Shown here one piece after another: positions 1 to 5,479 of a DNA stretch of 7,662 nt (its first letter is position 1; each line of letters opens with the position of its first letter). Source of the DNA: CAYMSF01 sp964542255. GTDB taxonomy: Bacteria; Verrucomicrobiota; Lentisphaeria; Victivallales; Victivallaceae. The notes beneath the pieces are model-generated. The model did no database searches. It was given only the letters and a program-made list of their open reading frames with translations, and had not been told where the DNA came from. Made by a program: the position numbers and the translations under genes. The stretch lies in assembly GCA_964542255.1 (NCBI GenBank), contig CAZITV010000114.1, positions 1 to 7,662 on the forward strand, written 5' to 3'.

Positions 1-37
1 CGGAAATAAAGCCAATGCCCAAAGCGGTGGATTTCAT
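1..37 (-). CDS. Possible start of a further minus-strand gene (cut by window edge)
   Basis: An ATG at 37-35 opens a frame that runs off the left edge after 12 codons, reading MKSTALGIGFIS. An AGGA lies only 2 nt upstream (minus-strand CGGCAGGAAA then ATG), a purine-rich but rather close Shine-Dalgarno. The short hydrophobic stretch after a charged start could be the first strand of a nucleotide-binding fold or the start of a membrane segment; 12 residues cannot decide. The same frame is open upstream to about position 182 with a GTG at 61-59, but that codon has no Shine-Dalgarno and the intervening sequence is hairpin-rich, so the ATG is preferred. Function is unknown. If real, it is the next gene downstream of the pseudopilin, about 250 bp away. 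Confidence 0.4.
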   Translation of the reverse strand, partial: MKSTALGIGFIS

Positions 38-57
38 TTTCCTGCCGGTAAACTCAT

Positions 58-186
58 ACACCGCAGAAGGGTGTTCTGTTGTAGTGCCCCCTCTCTGAGA
101 GGGTATGCTGTTGGCTGTTCTGGAGGGCTTGCCCGCCTGTGGAGAGCGTGTGCTCTGTCGCCGCCGGGCTGCTACGTCTGATAGGT
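58..186 (-). other. Hairpin-rich untranslated stretch before the left-edge gene
   Basis: Small inverted repeats follow each other here: ACACC/GGTGT around a 7-nt loop (58-74), CCCTCTC/GAGAGGG around one T (89-103), GGAGGG-CTTG-CCCGCC with one mismatch (122-137), and AGAGC-GTGT-GCTCT (143-156). None is followed by a T-run in either direction, so these are not classical terminators. They lie between a possible -10 box near 190 and the ATG at 37, so they could form a structured 5' leader. No known riboswitch class was recognised. Together with the repeats at 187-289 this accounts for the 253-bp gene-free stretch. Confidence 0.35.
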
Positions 187-204
187 ATTATAGAGCATAA
201 TGCT
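187..204 (-). promoter_or_regulatory. Possible -10 box next to an 11-bp palindrome
   Basis: Read on the minus strand, TATAAT lies at 192-187, a perfect -10 hexamer. It directly follows the palindrome AGCATTATGCT (204-194, 5-bp arms around one base). No convincing -35 hexamer sits 16-18 bp upstream, so an activator-dependent promoter or a chance match are both possible. It would drive the gene starting at 37, with a leader of about 145 nt. Confidence 0.25.
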
Positions 205-216
205 TAATTGGCTGTT

Positions 217-233
217 ACCGCCGAATTGGCGGT
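217..233 (-). terminator. Weak hairpin downstream of the pseudopilin gene
   Basis: ACCGCC and GGCGGT pair perfectly around the 5-nt loop GAATT, 58 bp past the pseudopilin stop codon in the direction of transcription. The stem is GC-rich but no T-run follows on the minus strand, so it is at best a Rho-assisted terminator or an mRNA 3'-end stabiliser. Confidence 0.3.
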
Positions 234-240
234 TGTCCCC

Positions 241-289
241 AACTCCTCACTCCTCACTACTCGCTCCTCACAGCTCACACCTAACTCCA
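241..289. repeat. Degenerate 7-bp tandem repeat, seven units
   Basis: Seven heptamers follow each other in perfect phase: AACTCCT, CACTCCT, CACTACT, CGCTCCT, CACAGCT, CACACCT, AACTCCA. The consensus is CACTCCT (AGGAGTG on the minus strand). The array ends one base before the pseudopilin stop codon (291-293). It is non-coding on the minus strand and resembles the degenerate heptamer arrays known in some other bacteria, such as cyanobacteria. The minus-strand units contain AGGAG, but no suitable start codon follows. Confidence 0.75.
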
Positions 290-290
290 A

Positions 291-977
291 CTACGGTGAC
301 CAGTAGCCTTTTTCCCATTCGATATCGCTGTAAAAGCAGTTGCCGTTATAAGAGATGTTTAGGTATGGGGAATTTTCACGTTCGGCATGCCAGCAGCAGC
401 GGATGACCGGAAAGAAGCTCAACAGATTTGAGAAGCGAACAGCGTTATAAGGGTTAATTTCGCTGCGGATGGTATTTTGCTTGACGGTATTCCAGGATTT
501 TGTGGGGTCTTTCCAGGTACACGGGGCTTCACTGAATTCATAAAAATAGCTAATTTTGGTTACATCTGGATTAGGATTATTGCCGGCGGCGCCGAGGATG
601 CTTTTAGGCGTAGCGCTGGGGCGGTCATAGGCTTCGCTGTAGGAACCGTGCGGGTGAGTTATCCATGTTTCCGGGGCGGCGTTGCTAGGATTGCGGTCAT
701 CCGGGCAATGGTAAATTTTTAGTGACTGGTTATATTTGGGGTAGAGAGTTGAAATCCATGGCGGCATTTGGTCTTTATAATCATCCCGGTAGATGAACAC
801 GCATGACCAGAGCTGCCGCAAATTATTCATACAGGTAATGCGTTTGGCTTTCTGGCGGGAGTGGTTAAGCGCCGGCAGCAGCAATCCGGCTAGAATAGCA
901 ATAATGCTAATCACCACAAGCAGTTCAATCAGAGTAAAAAAACGCCGTTGTGTTTTACCGTTAGTTCTCATTGTCAT
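291..977 (-). CDS. Prepilin-type N-terminal cleavage/methylation domain protein (type II pseudopilin-like)
   Basis: The 228-residue product has the class III signal of type IV pilins and type II secretion pseudopilins. A short basic leader (residues 1-13, with KTQRRF) is followed by FTLIELLVVISIIAILAG, the methylated-Phe/Glu+5 helix (F14, E18). In this family the leader is removed by a prepilin peptidase and the helix anchors the protein in the inner membrane. The residue before the cleavage site is Phe rather than the usual Gly. The region after the helix (PALNHSRQKAKRITCMNNLRQL) and HCPDD at 90-94 match the large pseudopilin-like families of Lentisphaerota and Planctomycetota. The C-terminal half is rich in aromatics and Asn and its ligand is unknown. 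Start: ATG 977-975 lies 4 nt from AAGGAG, ATG 971-969 lies 10 nt from it, and both are possible. A longer frame reaches an ATG at 1106, but those residues are not pilin-like and would lie inside the glycosyltransferase gene. The start overlaps the end of that gene by 17 bp, indicating translational coupling. Confidence 0.87.
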   Translation of the reverse strand: MTMRTNGKTQRRFFTLIELLVVISIIAILAGLLLPALNHSRQKAKRITCMNNLRQLWSCVFIYRDDYKDQMPPWISTLYPKYNQSLKIYHCPDDRNPSNAAPETWITHPHGSYSEAYDRPSATPKSILGAAGNNPNPDVTKISYFYEFSEAPCTWKDPTKSWNTVKQNTIRSEINPYNAVRFSNLLSFFPVIRCCWHAERENSPYLNISYNGNCFYSDIEWEKGYWSP

Positions 978-2586
978 AACACTCCTTAATCTTGGTGTTA
1001 ACAGTATCAGGCACTCTGCCATCGTTAGTGATATCCAGCCCGTGAATGGTTTTTTCCCAGTAAAACGGGTTGGAAAAAAGTTGAAAGAAACCGCGCCATG
1101 CACCACAGGAGATCATTATCCAGTAAAACGGCATGAGCAGCGCGAACGGTACTAAATCATACCGGCGGCGGTGCAGACAAGCCAGCGCGTGAATTCCCAC
1201 AAAAAAAAGATTGGATAAGAGCAGCACGGCGCTGACAGAACAGAAAACTACCGACAGCACCGCCCAAAATTGACTTTCATCCGGTCCCCAATAATAAAGC
1301 GGCCACGCCTCTAAACGCATTCCTGCAAGCGGCACGCCGGAATAATCGGCATAGTGATGCGGACCAGCGATAATGACCGAGGCAGGAATTCCCGAGGCCA
1401 GTGCATGACCAAACAGCACCAGATAAATCAGTCCAATCAGCCAGAATAACGGATTAATCAGCATCATCGCGGCGCCGGCGCCGACACTGAGATAAAAACC
1501 AAAAAAACCTTTAAAGCCAAGTTGGCGCCAAGTACGAAAACAGTGCCGGGTATGACTTAAATGCGTCTGCAAAAAACCTTTGACCCAGCGGGAACGCTGC
1601 CGGAGCCAATTGCCCCATTGTGAATTTGCCTCTTCCCAGGTGGTTGAATCCAACAAGCCGGTACGCCAGCCACGCTTATAGATACGGATGCCTAAATCGC
1701 AGTCTTCTGTAACGTTAAACGGATCCCAGCCGCCAAGTTCGCGCAGCGCCGCGGTACGAAAATGATTAGAGGTTCCGCCCAGCGGCAGCGGCAAATGAAA
1801 TTTCTGCATTCCCGCCAGCAGTAAATCAAATGTGGTGGAATATTCGATAGTGAACAAACGGGTCAATAAATTCTGCCGAGAATTATAGTAGTTGAGTTTA
1901 GCCTGAACGCAGATAAGCTCAGGCGGAGCGCAGCGGAAAAAGATGACGGCTTTCTTCAACTGGTCAGGTTCAGGCCGGTCTTCAGCGTCAAATATTACAC
2001 AAAATTCGCCCTGCGCTTTAGCTAAACCGTAATTGCAGGCGCGCGGTTTAGTGCGGGGCATCGTATCAGGAATAATGACGGTTTCAAAATAATCCGGCAA
2101 CCGGCAATGCCTGAGGGCATTTTGTGTTTCCGCGTCATTGCTTTCGAGCAGCAGTTTGACATCAAGTTTATTTTTGGGATAATCCAGCGCTTCGATATTA
2201 CGAATAATTTTATCCGCGATATTGGCTTCACGGTAAAGCGGCAGCAGGATGGTAAAGAGCGGCAAATCCGCATCGTTGAGCGCCGCAACTTCTGCAGCAT
2301 TAATCCGGCGTTCGCCATTACCGCAAAGTGAAAAAAAACAGGCGGAAATACGAAACAGCGCCGCGCTGAAATACCAAAACGCCGTAGCAATAATTACCAT
2401 AAACAAAAATAAATCCCAGCGGAATTTCAGCAACAGCAACAGCAGCAGTGACATCGCAAAATAAAATATGATCTGGCGTTTACTAAATGTCTGCCAGGCG
2501 CAATCTTGTTCATGCGCCGTGCGGTATGCCTGGGTCAACGTGTCCGTGCCTGCGACAAAATCCTGGATTGATTGATTATGCTTCAT
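961..2586 (-). CDS. Membrane glycosyltransferase, family 2 (processive, BcsA/XagB-like)
   Basis: A 541-residue inner-membrane GT2 enzyme. Two N-terminal membrane segments (about 38-60 and 62-84) precede a cytosolic GT-A domain. That domain has FTILLPLYREA (111-121, nucleotide-sugar-binding strand), DAED at 200-203 (DxD-type metal site), TED at 293-295 (general base region) and QRSRW at 330-334 (the QxxRW acceptor/processivity motif). Three or four C-terminal membrane segments follow (about 362-395, 440-468, 476-500). NPFYWEKTIHG near 506-516 is typical of this subgroup. The motif set and topology match synthases that polymerise and export a polysaccharide from a nucleotide sugar; sugar and product cannot be read from sequence. 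The ATG at 2586 has a weak GGA 4 nt upstream and a good promoter 26 bp upstream, so this gene probably starts a two-gene unit with the pseudopilin. A run of seven leucines (47-53) comes from a CTG/TTG triplet tract. Confidence 0.94.
   Translation of the reverse strand: MKHNQSIQDFVAGTDTLTQAYRTAHEQDCAWQTFSKRQIIFYFAMSLLLLLLLKFRWDLFLFMVIIATAFWYFSAALFRISACFFSLCGNGERRINAAEVAALNDADLPLFTILLPLYREANIADKIIRNIEALDYPKNKLDVKLLLESNDAETQNALRHCRLPDYFETVIIPDTMPRTKPRACNYGLAKAQGEFCVIFDAEDRPEPDQLKKAVIFFRCAPPELICVQAKLNYYNSRQNLLTRLFTIEYSTTFDLLLAGMQKFHLPLPLGGTSNHFRTAALRELGGWDPFNVTEDCDLGIRIYKRGWRTGLLDSTTWEEANSQWGNWLRQRSRWVKGFLQTHLSHTRHCFRTWRQLGFKGFFGFYLSVGAGAAMMLINPLFWLIGLIYLVLFGHALASGIPASVIIAGPHHYADYSGVPLAGMRLEAWPLYYWGPDESQFWAVLSVVFCSVSAVLLLSNLFFVGIHALACLHRRRYDLVPFALLMPFYWIMISCGAWRGFFQLFSNPFYWEKTIHGLDITNDGRVPDTVNTKIKECYDNEN
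982..987 (-). promoter_or_regulatory. Shine-Dalgarno AAGGAG that decides the pseudopilin start
   Basis: AAGGAG lies inside the last codons of the glycosyltransferase gene, 4 nt before ATG 977 and 10 nt before ATG 971. It rules out the in-frame ATG at 1106 as the main start. It supports re-initiation by ribosomes finishing the upstream gene. Confidence 0.75.
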
Positions 2587-2611
2587 CTGTTCCGATATAC
2601 TTAAATATTGC

Positions 2612-2640
2612 AGATTATTACGGCTCTAAGGAGCTGTCAA
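2612..2640 (-). promoter_or_regulatory. Sigma70-type promoter for the glycosyltransferase unit
   Basis: On the minus strand TTGACA (2640-2635) is followed by a 17-bp spacer and TAATCT (2617-2612), a near-consensus promoter whose start site would fall near 2605, about 19 nt before the ATG. The spacer contains the dyad CAGCTC-CTTA-GAGCCG (2636-2621, one G-T pair), and a perfect palindrome ACTTGTCAAGT (2658-2648) lies just upstream of the -35 box. Either could be an operator; no regulator gene is in the window. Confidence 0.6.
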
Positions 2641-2696
2641 TAAATAAACTTGACAAGTCTCGCGAAATATCCCGAAGAGATTTTGGAAATTGCCGA

Positions 2697-2750
2697 AGAG
2701 TACTGCAAGCATCCCTGCTTGCTTGTCAAGCTGGAAGCTTGAGGTACTTT
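2697..2750. repeat. REP-like double hairpin with enclosing stem
   Basis: Two perfect hairpins lie 3 nt apart: GCAAGCA-TCCC-TGCTTGC (2705-2722) and TCAAGCT-GGA-AGCTTGA (2726-2742). They are enclosed by AGTAC (2699-2703) and GTACT (2744-2748). The outer stem extends to 2697/2750 with one G-T pair, giving a compact three-way junction of about 54 nt. Neither strand shows a T-run after it, so it is not an ordinary intrinsic terminator. The layout resembles extragenic palindromic (REP/REPIN or small non-autonomous) elements; copy number in the genome is unknown. Confidence 0.6.
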
Positions 2751-2898
2751 AAATACCGGCAAACGCAAAATAATTCGGGAGAAGCGCGAAGATGTAAAGG
2801 TTATTTCTTTACTGCTCCCAAGTCAAATCTCAATATATTGCTTAAAAGAAATTTTGCAAGGAATCAGGCAGGTTAAGGTGAATAGTTATCAGACCAGC

Positions 2899-2914
2899 GC
2901 CGCGATACAGCGGC
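2899..2914 (-). terminator. Weak hairpin downstream of the UroD-like gene
   Basis: GCCGC and GCGGC pair around a 6-nt loop, 43-58 bp past the UroD-like stop codon. There is no T-run, so it is at most a Rho-assisted terminator or mRNA-end structure. It is one candidate for the end of the esterase-GH1-MFS-UroD-like transcript. Confidence 0.3.
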
Positions 2915-2950
2915 AGATTTGATTAATACCATTTGTTTGCAGTGGTGCAG

Positions 2951-2968
2951 GAATATTCAGCAATATTC
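2951..2968. repeat. AT-rich inverted repeat spanning the UroD-like stop codon
   Basis: GAATATT-CAGC-AATATTC is a perfect 7-bp stem with a 4-nt loop that includes the TGA stop (2957-2959). The stem is AT-rich and weak as RNA. It could be a protein-binding dyad or coincidental. Confidence 0.4.
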
Positions 2969-4003
2969 GGCGGTAATTTTTTCTGCCAGAGCGATATCTT
3001 TGGCGGAACCATGACAAAATGCATTGACGGCGCTAAGATTGTGTACAACGTTGAGGGCTTTGGCGACATGCTCGACGCTGCCGAGTAGTTGTAATTTCTT
3101 GCCGCTGTCGGCGATTTTGTTCAATACCTCCGGCCATTCATGCAGCGGCGGGGCACCGTCGCCGGGAATCCATTGAATTCCCGCCAGTTCATTAATCGAA
3201 AGCAGCTGGTCGAGATGAGGCAGTTCGCCTTTGCCGTCAAGATGGTAGAATGCCCGATCAAGTTTTAAACATGATTTTTTCAATTCCGGCAGCACAAATT
3301 CACCAAATTGTTCGGGGGAAATCATATATGAAACGTCGGACTGCAGCATATTATGCGGCTTTTTTGATAAAATATTTGCCCAGCACGAATAAGGATAATC
3401 TTTGCCGAGTGCGGAACGGAGGAAGCTAAATGCTTCAAACCAGGCAGTATGAATTTCTTCTACCAGCCGTTTGACGGTATCAGGACGGTCATACAAATCA
3501 TAGAGGAATGCTTCACCATGCCGAAACGAGGCAAGGACATCGGTAACTCCGCCGATATCGGTAGAGGCCACCACAATCTCGTCCAAACCGCGTTTTGCCG
3601 CGGCAGCGGAAATGGCATATATCCGTTGCGCCCACGGCGAGTCCGGATTGAATTTGAATGCTAACTCTTCAGGTGCGGCATCAGCTAATTTTCCGCCGTT
3701 GAACCAGATAGTATTATCAGTTAGTGTACCTTGCCCGCCAATCATTGCGGTCAACGCGCCTGGGCCGAAGTTCGGGAACCAGGTGCGGGCGGCATCACCG
3801 TAATAACGGCAATTGGCAATATTTTTCAATACTATCTCAACGACTTGTTCCGGCGGCATAGAGAAATCGTAGAATGCGTCAAAACTATGATATCCCGGGA
3901 CTTTGCCGCCAACACCGGAGATAACGGCGGAAACAATGGGTCGGTCTAATTCATTATTCCAATACTTTTCCCAATTATTTAAAGTTGTGCAAAAATCTTG
4001 CAT
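2957..4003 (-). CDS. Uroporphyrinogen decarboxylase-like (UroD/MtaA superfamily) protein, probable methyltransferase type
   Basis: A 348-residue soluble TIM-barrel protein of the UroD/MtaA/CmuA superfamily. Recognisable elements are the N-terminal WEKYWNNELDRP (11-22), the core TDIGGVTDVLASFR (148-161), SDVSYMISPEQFGEFVLPEL (222-241) and FYHLDGKGELPHLDQLL (252-268), followed by GIQWIPGDG (275-283). These are features of the uncharacterised catabolic branch rather than haem-pathway HemE. Relatives in the superfamily move methyl groups between corrinoid proteins and thiols. The HxC zinc motif of MtaA-type enzymes appears here as H254-L-D256, with a possible third ligand at C330, so metal binding is plausible but not certain. 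The ATG at 4003 has GAAAGG 5 nt upstream. It lies 51 bp after the MFS gene and is the last gene of the cluster. It is not a haem gene by context; substrate unknown. Confidence 0.85.
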   Translation of the reverse strand: MQDFCTTLNNWEKYWNNELDRPIVSAVISGVGGKVPGYHSFDAFYDFSMPPEQVVEIVLKNIANCRYYGDAARTWFPNFGPGALTAMIGGQGTLTDNTIWFNGGKLADAAPEELAFKFNPDSPWAQRIYAISAAAAKRGLDEIVVASTDIGGVTDVLASFRHGEAFLYDLYDRPDTVKRLVEEIHTAWFEAFSFLRSALGKDYPYSCWANILSKKPHNMLQSDVSYMISPEQFGEFVLPELKKSCLKLDRAFYHLDGKGELPHLDQLLSINELAGIQWIPGDGAPPLHEWPEVLNKIADSGKKLQLLGSVEHVAKALNVVHNLSAVNAFCHGSAKDIALAEKITAEYC

Positions 4004-4054
4004 AGTAACCTTTCTGTCAATAGTTAAAAAATGTTTGTTTGTAATGGCTGCGGT

Positions 4055-5446
4055 TTATTCTGGCGCAACATAGTGATGCGGACCGCCGTGCGCCTTAAAA
4101 TTACGGTAAAACAGCAGCATCAGCATCAAGACACAGAGACCAAAAAACACCGCGAGAAAATAAGTATAGCGGTAATCATGATTGGTATAGTCGAGAAACT
4201 TGCCGATGGCGGGGGCAGAAAAGATATGAACTCCGGCACCGAGAATCCCGGCCACAGAGTTGAACTGGGCAAATCGGGAGCGCGGAAACAACCGCATTGG
4301 CAACGAAGCAGTCAGGGTAAAATAAGTCCCTGAGGCAATCGTCTGCATAATAAAGGCTATGGCAAAAGTAGTTTCATCGTGAATAAAGAATCCGGCGGTA
4401 CCGACCGAAATAATAAATACAGTCAGCATCACAATGCCGCAGCGCAACGGATGAAAACGGTCGGCGAGTATTCCCAGCGGATAGGATAAAATAATCGAAA
4501 CCACATAACTCCAGGCGATATATTTGCCGTAGTGGTCCATCGGCACATTCAGTTTTTTGGCATAAAACACACCGAAGAAGTTAATTGGCATAAAAATGAG
4601 CGCAGTGCCGGTGAGGATGAGAAAAACCGGCCAATAGAAACGATTTTTAAAACATTCGTGGAAATAGTTGCAGGTGGCGGCATAGATGCCGTGCCGGTGT
4701 TCCGGTAGTTCTGGCGGGGGTGGATATTCGCCTTCTTTTACCTTAAAGCACATAAAGGTAAATCCTATTCCGTAGATCACTCCGATGGAGATGAAGATTA
4801 CCGCGTAATGAGTTTCAACAAAGCCGAAAAACCAGTAGTTAAAGATGATGCCGGCACTCAGACTGAGAATTCGAAACAGCCCATAAAATCGCCCCAGCAG
4901 TTGGTGCGGCACAACATCGTTAATCAGAGCAGAAAAAACTACGTTGCCGGTGATGGCGCCAAACTCAAAAATAGCCCAGAAAATAGCGAAGAAGAGGAGA
5001 ACAACTTCGTTCGGTTCCATTCGCGGGAAATATCCGGCACAGGATTCTGCCAAACGTGGCGCAAATGCCATACCGATCATACCTAAGACAACAATCGGAG
5101 TAGTTGCGAGGAGATAAGGGATACGGCGTCCCCAGCGGCCGCGATGGCGGTCGGAATGATAACTGATAGCCGGACAAAGCACGACAGTCATCAGGCACGG
5201 CAATGATGCCAGCATCAAACCGTTGAGAAAGTCAGAAGCACCAAATTTTTTAAACAGCAACTGCATAATCGGGACGACGGAACGTTCGCGCAATGACCAG
5301 ATGAAATCACCGGCGAGTAGAACGCTAAAGAGTACTGCGATACCAGCGGCGGTATATGTCAGAGTACCGATTTTCCAATGTTTCGGCTGACCTGGCTGAA
5401 TGACATCCTCTTCAATATCTGCATCAAATTTTATATTATTGCTCAC
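4055..5446 (-). CDS. MFS transporter, sugar/glycoside type
   Basis: A 463-residue, 12-segment major facilitator protein. The N-terminal half carries the loop 2-3 motif SDRHRGRWGRRIPYLL (98-113). The pseudo-repeat in the C-terminal half is ADRFHPLR (328-335). A central cytoplasmic loop is proline-rich (YPPPPELPEHRHG, 241-253). GRWGRR-type loops are common in GPH and SLC45-like sugar symporters, and the position between a glycosidase and a UroD-like gene supports uptake of a saccharide or glycoside, probably cation-coupled. Substrate is not determined. The start is GTG at 5446-5444. AGGAG (5462-5458) is 11 nt upstream, which is long but workable, and no ATG fits better. The gene begins 33 bp after the GH1 stop codon and is probably in the same operon. 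Confidence 0.9.
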   Translation of the reverse strand: MSNNIKFDADIEEDVIQPGQPKHWKIGTLTYTAAGIAVLFSVLLAGDFIWSLRERSVVPIMQLLFKKFGASDFLNGLMLASLPCLMTVVLCPAISYHSDRHRGRWGRRIPYLLATTPIVVLGMIGMAFAPRLAESCAGYFPRMEPNEVVLLFFAIFWAIFEFGAITGNVVFSALINDVVPHQLLGRFYGLFRILSLSAGIIFNYWFFGFVETHYAVIFISIGVIYGIGFTFMCFKVKEGEYPPPPELPEHRHGIYAATCNYFHECFKNRFYWPVFLILTGTALIFMPINFFGVFYAKKLNVPMDHYGKYIAWSYVVSIILSYPLGILADRFHPLRCGIVMLTVFIISVGTAGFFIHDETTFAIAFIMQTIASGTYFTLTASLPMRLFPRSRFAQFNSVAGILGAGVHIFSAPAIGKFLDYTNHDYRYTYFLAVFFGLCVLMLMLLFYRNFKAHGGPHHYVAPE

Positions 5447-5457
5447 TATATTTATTA

Positions 5458-5462
5458 CTCCT
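5458..5462 (-). promoter_or_regulatory. Shine-Dalgarno AGGAG for the GTG start of the MFS gene
   Basis: AGGAG sits in the 33-bp gap after the GH1 stop, 11 nt from the GTG at 5446. It is the only purine-rich site in the gap. With the near-terminal GTG it suggests moderate translation of the transporter relative to its neighbours. Confidence 0.65.
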
Positions 5463-5479
5463 GTATGGTTTATCTAAAA

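Larger units (their letters stand above)
2587..2956. other. Intergenic spacer of 370 bp
   Basis: No intact gene was found between the UroD-like stop and the glycosyltransferase start. From right to left it holds two hairpins near the UroD-like stop, the REP-like double hairpin at 2697-2750, two direct CCGAAGAG repeats 21 bp apart (2672-2679 and 2693-2700) and the promoter at 2612-2640. A plus-strand frame with codon-like content but one internal TGA (2650-2922) is described under findings. Confidence 0.7.

Noticed and set aside
978..1106. Upstream ATG extending the pseudopilin by 43 residues
   Set aside because: The extra residues are not leader-like, lie wholly inside the GT2 gene and lack a Shine-Dalgarno. 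AAGGAG points to 977 or 971.
1471..1482. Self-complementary GGCGCCGGCGCC
   Set aside because: It encodes a Gly-Ala stretch in a membrane region of GT2; codon choice explains it.
2428..2448. CAG/CAA triplet tract
   Set aside because: It encodes a leucine run in the first membrane segment of the GT2 protein. Low complexity is expected there.
2705..2742. Double hairpin as an intrinsic terminator
   Set aside because: Neither strand has a T-run after the stems, and the enclosing third stem fits a repeat element better.
2740..2742. TGA as a selenocysteine codon
   Set aside because: A bacterial SECIS would be a hairpin directly downstream. Here the TGA is at the 3' end of a hairpin and the frame is unproven.
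2487..2876. Plus-strand frame of 129 codons
   Set aside because: Its first part overlaps the start of the strongly supported GT2 gene and the rest runs through hairpins. No recognisable domain or ribosome site.
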